Of a stretch of DNA of 64,000 bases, positions 14,001-26,000 are shown in pieces. The position numbers were made by a program, and so were the translations under genes. The notes under the pieces were generated by a model. The model saw nothing but the letters and a program-made list of their open reading frames with translations, searched no databases and was not told the origin of the DNA. The DNA lies in the NCBI RefSeq assembly GCF_037975245.1, contig NC_092567.1, positions 14,462,876 through 14,526,875 of the forward strand, written 5' to 3'. This DNA comes from Apostichopus japonicus. Its lineage: Eukaryota > Echinodermata > Holothuroidea > Aspidochirotida > Stichopodidae. Position 1 is the first letter of the stretch, and each line of letters opens with the position of its first letter.

Positions 14001-17000
14001 TCCCAGGAGGGAAATTAACAGAACTATTACCATCATCGTCATTACATTGATAAATTTGAAGACATACTCGGTTTATATATATCCTGCTATTAAAGCAGCA
14101 TTTTGCGTCCTTTTCTATGATATTTCTCAACCTCACTGACTCCACTATGCCATAACGACATACATAACTTATCTATTTAATTCTTACTTCAAATGGTGGC
14201 ATAAAAGACTAAAAATTTGCAACTTTCAACTTTGTTTTTCTCCAAGATATTTTCCGTTGGGATCCCAATAAACCTATTCGCCCATAATATGAATATTTAA
14301 ACACTACGAACGTCATTGACCAATACGTAATACAACACCAAGCTTGATTTGTGTAGTCTATATGGCAGTTGTACCAGGGAGTTCCATAACAACTCCCTGG
14401 TTGTACCAACAAAAAAGTCTTGAATCTATTTTTAGCAACGGCTCATAACTAAACCTGCATCTCTGATTGGTTGAATTCAAACTAGTGGGTTTGGGGGAAC
14501 TGTATGAGATTAATTTTAAATGTGGAATTTTGTCGTGGACACCTTTCTCATTATCTGAAAATATCCTTAATTACTCGCCAATTAACGATGTTGGCAGGGA
14601 AAAACTTGGCTGATATCTTAGTTTGCTGTTTTGTGATTGATATATGTAAAAAACTCGATGGACATGTCAAAAAAGTAGAAAATGGCGACCAAAAGCAAAA
14701 TGCTTCTTTAAGAGGGACAGAAGTATAACAGTGACTGTATGATGGTGTACATAAATGAGATGTACTGTAGCCTTCTGAATATGAAACCTTTTGCATTTAG
14801 CAGCCAATTTGCCCGGCAACGGTCACACCCTTGTCGAGTTGTTATCGAAGTCAGATTGCTTTTGTCAAAACCAAGATAATTTCACAGATTTCTTTCACGA
14901 AATGAATATTCGTTAGTGCAATTATTGTAGTGCTTATGATTGTTAATTTTGTCAAGAACATGTTTTTCAAGCTGATGTTAACCACATGAATGGAAAAAAA
15001 AATTATCGGTACTTTTCAATTTGACTTCTGCATAATTAAAAATGAAAGTTGACCAGACAAAAGTTAACTTCATACTACTACTGTACTTTGTAAAAAAAAA
15101 CATTCAGTAAATCATGGTCCCATTATAAGTGTACTGTTACTTTGTAAGTAAGACCATTCAGTAACTCATGGTCTCATTATAAGTGTACTGCTACTTTGTA
15201 AAGAAGACCATTCAGTAACTCATGGTCCCATTATAAGTGTACTGCTACTTTGTAAAGAAGTCCATTCAGTAACTCATGGTCTCATTATAAGTGTACTGCT
15301 ACTTTGTAAGTAAGACCATTCAGTAACTCATGGTCTCATTATAAGTGTACTGTTACTTTGTAAGTAAGACCATTCAGTAACTCATGGTCTCATTATAAGT
15401 GTACTGCTACTTTGTAAGTAAGACCATTCAGTAACTCATGGTCTCATTATAAGTGTACTGTTACTTTGTAAGTAAGACCATTCAGTAACTCATGGTCTCA
15501 TTATAAGTGTACTGCTACTTTGTAAAGAAGACCATTCAGTAACTCATGGTCTCATTATAAGTGTACTGCTACTTTGTAAAGAAGTCCATTCAGTAACTCA
15601 TGGTCTCATTATAAGTGTACTGCTACTTTGTAAGTAAGACCATTCAGTAACTCATGGTCTCATTATAAGTGTACTGTTACTTTGTAAGTAAGACCATTCA
15701 GTAACTCATGGTCTCATTATAAGTGTACTGCTACTTTGTAAAGAAGTCCATTCAGTAACTCATGGTCTCATTATAAGTGTACTGCTACTTTGTAAAGAAG
15801 TCCATTCAGTAACTCATGGTCTCATTATAAGTGTACTGCTACTTTGTAAAGAAGTCCATTCAGTAACTCATGGTCTCATTATAAGTGTACTGCTACTTTG
15901 TAAAGAAGTCCATTCAGTAACTCATGGTCTCATTATAAGTGTACTGCTACTTTGTAAAGAAGTCCATTCAGTAACTCATGGTCTCATTATAAGTGTACTG
16001 TTACTTTGTAAGTAAGACCATTCAGTAACTCATGGTCTCATTATAAGTGTACTGCTACTTTGTAAAGAAGACCATTCAGTAACTCATGGTCTCATTATAA
16101 GTGTACTGCTACTTTGTAAAGAAGTCCATTCAGTAACTCATGGTCTCATTATAAGTGTACTGCTACTTTGTAAGTAAGACCATTCAGTAACTCATGGTCT
16201 CATTATAAGTGTACTGTTACTTTGTAAGTAAGACCATTCAGTAACTCATGGTCTCATTATAAGTGTACTGCTACTTTGTAAAGAAGTCCATTCAGTAACT
16301 TATGGTCCCATTATAAGTGTACTGCTACTTTGTAAGTAAGACCATTCAGTAACTCATGGTCTCATTATAAGTGTACTGTTACTTTGTAAGTAAGACCATT
16401 CAGTAACTCATGGTCTCATTATAAGTGTACTGCTACTTTGTAAAGAAGTCCATTCAGTAACTTATGGTCCCATTATAAGTGTACTGCTACTTTGTAAAGA
16501 AGACCATTCAGTAACTCATGGTCCCATTATAAGTGTACTGTTACTTTGTAAGTAAGACCATTCAGTAACTCATGGTCTCATTATAAGTGTACTGTTACTT
16601 TGTAAGTAAGACCATTCAGTAACTCATGGTCCCATTATAAGTGTACTGCTACTTTGTAAAGAAGTCCATTCAGTAACTTATGGTCCCATTATAAGTGTAC
16701 TGCTACTTTGTAAGTAAGACCATTCAGTAACTCATGGTCTCATTATAAGTGTACTGTTACTTTGTAAGTAAGACCATTCAGTAACTCATGGTCTCATTAT
16801 AAGTGTACTGCTACTTTGTAAAGAAGTCCATTCAGTAACTTATGGTCCCATTATAAGTGTACTGCTACTTTGTAAGTAAGACCATTCAGTAACTCATGGT
16901 CTCATTATAAGTGTACTGTTACTTTGTAAGTAAGACCATTCAGTAACTCATGGTCTCATTATAAGTGTACTGCTACTTTGTAAAGAAGTCCATTCAGTAA

Positions 17001-20000
17001 CTTATGGTCCCATTATAAGTGTACTGCTACTTTGTAAAGAAGACCATTCAGTAACTCATGGTCCCATTATAAGTGTACTGTTACTTTGTAAGTAAGACCA
17101 TTCAGTAACTCATGGTCTCATTATAAGTGTACTGTTACTTTGTAAGTAAGACCATTCAGTAACTCATGGTCTCATTATAAGTGTACTGTTACTTTGTAAG
17201 TAAGACCATTCAGTAACTCATGGTCTCATTATAAGTGTACTGTTACTTTGTAAGTAAGACCATTCAGTAACTCATGGTCTCATTATAAGTGTACTGCTAC
17301 TTTGTAAAGAAGTCCATTCAGTAACTTATGGTCCCATTATAAGTGTACTGCTACTTTGTAAAGAAGACCATTCAGTAACTCATGGTCTCATTATAAGTGT
17401 ACTGTTACTTTGTAAGTAAGACCATTCAGTAACTCATGGTCTCATTATAAGTGTACTGCTACTTTGTAAAGAAGTCCATTCAGTAACTTATGGTCCCATT
17501 ATAAGTGTACTGCTACTTTGTAAAGAAGACCATTCAGTAACTCATGGTCTCATTATAAGTGTACTGTTACTTTGTAAGTAAGACCATTCAGTAACTCATG
17601 GTCTCATTATAAGTGTACTGTTACTTTGTAAGTAAGACCATTCAGTAACTCATGGTCTCATTATAAGTGTACTGCTACTTTGTAAAGAAGACCATTCAGT
17701 AACTCATGGTCTCATTATAAGTGTACTGTTACTTTGTAAGTAAGACCATTCAGTAACTCATGGTCTCATTATAAGTGTACTGTTACTTTGTAAGTAAGAC
17801 CATTCAGTAACTCATGGTCTCATTATAAGTGTACTGTTACTTTGTAAGTAAGACCATTCAGTAACTCATGGTCTCATTATAAGTGTACTGTTACTTTGTA
17901 AGTAAGACCATTCAGTAACTCATGGTCTCATTATAAGTGTACTGCTACTTTGTAAAGAAGACCATTCAGTAACTCATGGTCTCATTATAAGTGTACTGTT
18001 ACTTTGTAAGTAAGACCATTCAGTAACTCATGGTCTCATTATAAGTGTACTGTTACTTTGTAAGTAAGACCATTCAGTAACTCATGGTCTCATTATAAGT
18101 GTACTGCTACTTTGTAAAGAAGTCCATTCAGTAACTCATGGTCTCATTATAAGTGTACTGTTACTTTGTAAGTAAGACCATTCAGTAACTCATGGTCTCA
18201 TTATAAGTGTACTGTTACTTTGTAAGTAAGACCATTCAGTAACTCATGGTCCCATTATAAGTGTACTGCTACTTTGTAAGTAAGACCATTCAGTAACTCA
18301 TGGTCCCATTTTAAGTGGCTTTGAACGGTCACTTATAGCTCTAATTTGAGTTGCTACAATCTGGTGGCGCGCTATAGAGTGTCTACGCAAAGGACAGATA
18401 ATGTACATAGAAATCCTTATCTGTTTTGTTAAGTGCTAATTAATCCATGCTTTGATGAAATTCAGACAACTCTACGTACAGTAGAAGAAATTGAAAACTG
18501 CCATTAAATCAGTCAGTGTCTAGTAGTAGCTTAATTATTACATCGTTCCTCTCTTACCTGTCTCCATTCTACATTGTCACTTTCCTATCTACCTAAACTA
18601 TATGAACATTTTATCACTGCGCCCTCTACTTTTATCCCCAGGACCCCCCTTCCCCTCCCCCTCCTACTTTTTCCTCCCAATTCTACTAAAAAGAGGAAAC
18701 AGTGAACGCAGCTGTATATAAGGGGTAATACCGTTCAATATTTTTAGCCAGTAGGAAATAAAATATGATATTTAATTGATTGGTTAGTTCCTCCTGACTG
18801 GTGATCTGTACAAACTGTCATATTACTACTTCACTCTTACTTGAACAATCATCTGTGTGATATATAAATGATGCCAGTCGGCTGAATCCTGAGGAACAGA
18901 TGATTAGATGAAATAATGTATGAAAAATAAAATGATTTAGCTTATTAACATGTCTGAGCAACTATTGTCAAGAATGCACTGACATACATTTGTACTGAAG
19001 CTTTATAAATGACAAGATGGAAACGTCATAAAGCTGTTAACATTCATCTGTTCTCTTTGAATTATGGACAGGACTAGCAGCAAACTAACATTTGATATTT
19101 TAAAGTCACTTGGGAACTATATACCTCCATATGTAGTTTGCATATATAGTGTATGTATATGTGCATATGAAACGTGTAGTAATATTGAAAACTGCCACAG
19201 ACATTGACATGTCTTAAAAATCATTTTCCAGTTGACATTTTATGATCGTTTGCTGGGTATATTTTGATAACTGATCAGCTGAAATTTGGATTTCAAATTA
19301 ATATTTCAAGAGATGATCTATCATTCTATGATTGCTCTCGCCTCCTTCAGGGGTGAATGGCCATGGGACCACACAAGTACAGTATTAGCTAGCAGCTTGT
19401 GCTGCTGTTTGGTTTATTTATGATTAATTCATGATCAATAACATTTGCATGTCTCACAGTGTATACTAGACATGGAGTGTAGCTCAAACAATCTATTTGA
19501 ATGCAGTCAAGTAGATCATGTGGTGTGTTGGATGCTGTATGTTGAATTGAGGTATCTTGTATCAGGACTCTAGACATGGATAGCTCAAACAATCTATTTG
19601 AATGCAGTCAAGTAGATCATGTCATGTGTTGGATGCTGTATATTAGATTTGTGGTATCTTGCATCGGAACTCTAGACATGGATAGCTCAAACAATCTATT
19701 TGAATGCAGTCAAGTAGATCATGTCATGTGCTGGATGTTGTATGTTGAATTGAGGTATCTTGCATCTGGACTCTAGACATGGATAGCTCAAACAATCTAT
19801 TTGAATGCAGTCAAGTAGATCATGTAGTGTGTTGGATGCTGTATGTTGAATTGAGGTATCTTGCATCACTCTAGACATAGATAGCTCAAACAATCTATTT
19901 GAATGCAGTCAAGTAGATCATGTCATGTGCTGGATGTTATATGTTGAATTGAGGTATCTTGCATCTGGACTCTAGACATGGATAGCTCAAACAATCTATT

Positions 20001-23000
20001 TGAATGCAGTCAAGTAGATCATGTAGTGTGTTGGAGGATGTATTGTATATGTTGTATCTTGCATCAGGACTCTAGACATGGATAGCTCAAACAATCTATT
20101 TGAATGCATAGATCATATGATGTGGTTCCTAAACAAACATCAGCCATGTATACCAGCCTTGTGGTACCAAGTTGTGTGGTATCTTACGTCACAACTGAGC
20201 GTACAGTATATTGAATGCAGTCATGTAGATCACACTCTATGTCGGTTTCTGAAAAACACTCCATCCAGCTATTTGGTATAGAGCAGGGTTGTCCAACCTA
20301 CGGCCTGCGGGCCATAGTCCGGCCCGCCGCAGGGTTGCGTCCGGTCGCCAGAGATGCTCTACTGTGCGAAATTTTAGTGAGCAGATTTATTGATTTATAT
20401 AATCAGTCATTCGAACCTTCTGGGTCCAAAAAACTGCATACAGGTCAGTTTGTGTGACACTCTCTCAGTGGAGGGGGGGGGGGCGGCTGAACTTTTTTCA
20501 TCTGTTTTATCAGGAAGGAAAATAAATCAGTGCACTCCGCGCGCAGTGCTCACATTTTGTTGCCTTGGGCTTCGGGCAAAAAATCGAGCGTAGGGTTCAT
20601 TCGGCCCCCTCCTTCATCATAATCATTCCATGTGGCCCTCCTCTGCAAAAGGTTGGACAACCCTTGTATGGAGTCAATGGTGGTGTTTTGTGTTTGCATT
20701 AGGACTCTGTGTAGTAGACATGTGTACAGTAACCCAAGCAACACATTTGATTACAGTCAAATATGTTATGATTATCACATATTGGATGCTGATGAAACTT
20801 GTTCTTCCCTCATGATGTAGAGACAATACTCATAAATTATATCAGGGTTCGCTAATTAATTAATCTATTTGAATACAATCAATTAGACATAGACTGGTTA
20901 ATAAGCAAACTGAAAGGTCATCAATATTTCCCTCAAATATGCTACAAAAGTCCACTAATGGTCACTTACTGTATAGTTTAAGCTTTAATTTCCCCATCTA
21001 GTTAATGTTACCTGTATATCCTTGATCAGAAACCTCTAAATATTGATTATTCTAAATCTGAATAGGATGTTTTTGTTCCAGCGAGTCGGTTGGAGGTGAG
21101 CCTGTAAGATAGCAAGGAGAACGTACGAAACGTAGTGCCCTTGCTTTAATATTTAATGTGTACTTTTGTAAAGGCAATGAGAGATATTTTTTGTGTCTTA
21201 ATATTTCTTTCTGATGGATTCTTCCTTGCAGGTGAATGTTCTCTCGGAACAAGTTGAAATTCAGACGGAGAAGATACAAGAGCTGGAATACGCCCTGAGT
21301 GACAGCGACAGAAAACTGTTTGATACGGAGTCACGTCTACAAGAGGTCAGCACTTCTGTGAAGCCAATTACAGTGCAAGAAGATGGGTTTGGTGGGGGGT
21401 AAGGGGATGAGGATATAGGGAGAAGGGGGGAAGTATTGTGTTATGAAAGATGTGGGGAATCATTTCACTTGAGAGCGTGGTGGCCAATTGGCTAAGGCTT
21501 CGGACTCGTGATCCAAGGATTGCTGGTTCGATCCATGCCTAGTTCATTACTTTGTGTCCTTGGGCAAGATGCCTTATCTCACTTGCCTCTCTCCACCCAG
21601 GGGTTAAATGGGTACCTGTGAGGTAAATTGTCATTGGGCGCAGTATATAACTGCTGTCAACTTGAGGGATTGTCTCTGGGACAGGTTATCATTGACCAGG
21701 GAAAATATATAATGTATGTAAAGCGCTTTGAGACCTATCGCTGGTGTAAAGGGCTATATAAAAATCAAATATTATTCACTTCATTCAAATCACCTTCAGT
21801 TGTAAATTTAAAGATGTGAGTTTTATTTGATATCTAAAATGCATGTTTATCTTTGAACCTTTTCTCTGAGAAGCATAGCATTTAGTACGTGTGACCAAGG
21901 GCGTAGGAACCGGGGGGGCTGGGGGGCGCCAGCCCCCCAGTGAAATATGTGGAGGGGCGGAAGTATTATTCCGCCCCCCCCACTTCGCAAGTCAGAAAAC
22001 CCCTTTTTCATTTCCAAATGAGAAAAAAAATCTCAATTGGAGCACTAAATTGCATCTAAGGCCAGGTGAAAATACAAAATTAAGTTTACAAAGTGGAGTG
22101 GGTGTTGAAGTGTGCAATATTGCACCAAATTGCATCTGAGGCCACCTGGAAATGCAAAAAATTCCAAAGGGGAGGGGTGACATGCCCTCCTCTTAGACCC
22201 CTCCCCCAGGCCGGCCATCAGTCTTCAGCCCCCCCACTCAAAAGTACTTTCCTACACCACTGCGTGTGACCAATAGGATCTAGCAATCATATCATGGATT
22301 CAGTGGGATATGTTACACAGGGAAACAAGAAATTGCTGTAGGTCACACAATGAGACCCAGTGTTTATGTATGAAGATGTAGAAACTGCCATCATAATAAT
22401 GCTGCACAACGACAATATGTCATTTTCAGAAGTAGAGTTATTAGCCAAAAAAATAGCCAAAAATTGGCCATTATCATAAAATCAAGTATGGAATAGAAGA
22501 AAATATCTTATGATTACTTGCTGTGAAGACATAGGACATATTTCATTCTTGTAAGTTAGATTGACTGCACAAACAGGTAAATGTTTATACAAGTGATTAC
22601 AATTCATGATTGTTACTTCATGAAAGACTGCTAATGTTCTCCCGATGTTGAGCTTGCAGGCATTCTTTGGATGTATCACTCATTTAGTGTCTGAAGTTAT
22701 CTAGCTAATGATATATATCCTCATTGCCTGAATCAATGACTAAACATAAACACATTACTCTCTCTCTCTCCTCCCCTACCCATCCATTGCCTGAAGGAAA
22801 TTATTCTTTTTGATTTTCCTGTGTAATTGCAGATTATTTGTGATTATGTGTGATGGTAATATTTCTCTGTCTGGTATATGTTATGTTTTTAGTATTGGTG
22901 TGTTCTTACACATCTGACGGTCTGTTCAGAATGTATAAAAGTAAGTTGGCCTGACGTTTCGATCCTAGCAGGATCTTCTTCAGAGGCTAAAAAAAAAATG

Positions 23001-26000
23001 TTCAGAAGTTAGTACATGTTGCACTTTCATCTTTTTCTGATGTTTATCTCTACAGGAGAGGAGAATGAGGAGGCCGTCCTACGATGATATAAAACGGAAC
23101 GAAAGTAACGAACTGGTCCAGCTTCAATTAAGATTGAGTTCAGCAGAAAATGAAGTAGCCTTATTGAGGGAAAGAACTCTTCAAGCTGAGGTAAATATAG
23201 TTCAATATGGTCACTGAAAAGAGGCAAGGGAGGGGGGGGGGGGGGCAGGTGGGATGTCAAAAAAAAGAGGCGAAGAAACAAGGAAAGGGTGAAAAACTGC
23301 TAGCAATGAGCAAGTCTCAAATATAGGTGATCACTGATAATTTCTTCCTTTGAAGAAGAAGTTCAAGTTTGACAATGTTACAAAAATTGCAGAATTTTGT
23401 GATTCCAGAGAAGCAATAAATATGTTATTTGGCCTTATATAAGATTTCACACAAATTTTTCATTTTGATTTTATGAAATATAAAAGTTTTAAATTTCTTA
23501 CATGAAAATAGTTTGCATCTTAACATGTCTTGAATGGTGGTAGATGAATAATGCAATATTGCAAACTGCTATGTGTCGAGGTTTCATTCAACCGTAGTAG
23601 TATGTTAATATTGCAACCAGCTGCCGTGAAAAGAGAAATTATGCACCTCTTATATAGAAAGGCACAGACCCTTGGGAAAGCATATCTGCAAAGCCTTGAA
23701 ATGCAATCGGCACTGCATAGTAGCTGAAAGTACAATGACATGATGTCATTGCAAGTATGTTTGGCTGTTCTGATGTGTAACCTGCATTTAATCAGAAATA
23801 AAGAATGGAAAGGAACTGAAGATTCTAATATCACTAATTGACTATACATCAGCTATGAGAAAATACCTCCGTAGAATTGATGGCCCTATACTCCATTCCT
23901 CATATCACTAAACTACAGCTACGAGAAAATACCTGGGTGAATTGATGGCCCTGTACTCCATTCCTCATATTGATACTAAACTCCAGCTAATAGAAAATAC
24001 CTCAGTAGAATTGATGGCCCTGTACTCCATTCCTCATATCACTAAACTCCAGCTAAGAGAAAATACCTCAGTAGAATTGATGGCCCTGTACTCCATTCCT
24101 CATATCACTAAACTCCAGCTAAGAGAAAATACCTCGGTAGAATTGATGGCCCTGTACTCCATTCCTCATATCACTAAACTACAGCTAAGAGAAAATACCT
24201 CGGTAGAATTGATGGCCCTGTACTCCATTCCTCATATCACTAAACTACAGCTAATAGAAAACACCCCGGTAGAATTGATGGCCCTGTACTCCATTCCTCA
24301 TATCACTAAACTCCAGCTAAGAGAAAATACCTCGGTAGAATTGATGGCCCTGTACTCCATTCCTCATAGACTAAACTCCAGCTAAGAGAAAATACCTCGG
24401 TAGAATTGATGGCCCTGTACTCCATTCCTCATATCACTAAACTCCAGCTAAGAGAAAATACCTCGGTAGAATTGATGGCCCTGTACTCCATTCCTCATAT
24501 CACTAAACTCCAGCTAAGAGAAAATACCTCGGTAGAATTGATGGCCCTGTACTCCATTCCTCATATCACTAAACTCCAGCTAAGAGAAAATACCTGGGTA
24601 GAATTGATGGCCCTGTACTACATTCCTCATATCACTAAACTCCAGCTAAGAGAAAATACCTCAGTAGAATTGATGGCCCTGTACTCCATTCCTCATATCA
24701 CTAAACTCCAGCTAAGAGAAAATACCTCAGTAGAATTGATGGCCCTGTACTCCATTCCTCATATCACTAAACTCCAGCTAAGAGAAAATACCTCAGTAGA
24801 ATTGATGGCCCTTTACTCCATTCCTCATATCACTAAATTCCAGCTAAGAGAAAATACCTCAGTAGAATCGATGGCCCCTGTACTCCATTCCTCATGTCAC
24901 TAAACTCCAGCTAAGAGAAAATACCCCGGTAGAATTGATGGCCCTGTACTCCATTCCTCATGTCACTAAACTCCAGCTAAGAGAAAATACCTCAGTAGAA
25001 TCGATGGCCCCTGTACTCCATTCCTCATGTCACTAAACTCCAGCTAAGAGAAAATACCCCGGTAGAATTGATGGCCCTGTACTCCATTCCTCATATCACT
25101 AAACTCCAGCTAAGAGAAAATACCTCAGTAGAATTGATGGCCCTGTACTCCATTCCTCATATCACTTAACTCCAGCTAAGAGAAAATACCTCAGTAGAAT
25201 CGATGGCCCCTGTACTCCATTCCTCATGTCACTAAACTCCAGCTAAGAGAAAATACCCCGGTAGAATTGATGGCCCTGTACTCCATTCCTCATATCACTA
25301 AACTCCAGCTAAGAGAAAATACCTCAGTAGAATTGATGGCCCTGTACTCCATTCCTCATATCACTTAACACCAGCTATGAGAAAATACCTCGGTAGAATT
25401 GATGGCCCTATACTCCATTCCTCATATCACTTAACTCCAGCTAAGAAAAAATACCTCAGTAGAATTGATGGCCCTGTACTCCATTCCTCATATCACTAAA
25501 CTCCAGCTAAGAGAAAATACCTCAGTAGAATTGATGGCCCTGTACTTCATTCCTCATATCACTAACTCCAGCTAAGATAAAATACCTCAGTAGAATCGAT
25601 GGCCCCTGTACTCCATTCCTCATGTCACTAAACTCCAGCTAAGAGAAAATACCCCGGTAGAATTGATGGCCCTGTACTCCATTCCTCATATCACTAAACT
25701 CCAGCTAAGAGAAAATACCTCAGTAGAATTGATGGCCCTGTACTTCATTCCTCATATCACTAAATTCCAGCTAAGAGAAAATACCTCAGTAGAATCGATG
25801 GCCCCTGTACTCCATTCCTCATGTCACTAAACTCCAGCTAAGAGAAAATACCCCGGTAGAATTGATGGCCCTGTACTCCATTCCTCATATCACTAAACTC
25901 CAGCTAAGAGAAAATACCTCAGTAGAATTGATGGCCCTGTACTCCATTCCTCATATCACTTAACTCCAGCTAAGAGAAAATACCTCAGTAGAATCGATGG

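Larger units (their letters stand above)
5821..21231 (+). other. 15.4 kb intron, largest in the window
   Basis: Filled mainly by tandem arrays (8210-9878, 12000-12285, 15083-18320, 19465-20130) and a small hAT-like element (20284-20665). A TAAT-rich low-complexity stretch lies at about 7318-7485, and a run of 17 G near 10404-10421. Overlapping open frames at 6297-6819 are AT-rich with no recognisable domain and look like chance. I saw no phase-compatible exon here. Remaining stretches (5821-8200, 9880-12000, 12290-13860, 14420-15080, 18320-19460) show nothing else that I can name. Confidence 0.75.
21346..23055 (+). other. intron between exons c and d
   Basis: 1.7 kb holding, in order, a complete SINE (21471-21774), an element with 11-bp duplications (21899-22262) and a Penelope-type or ribozyme-like motif (22932-22990) that lies only about 65 bp before the acceptor of exon d. 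Between 22263 and 22930 I see nothing recognisable. Confidence 0.8.
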
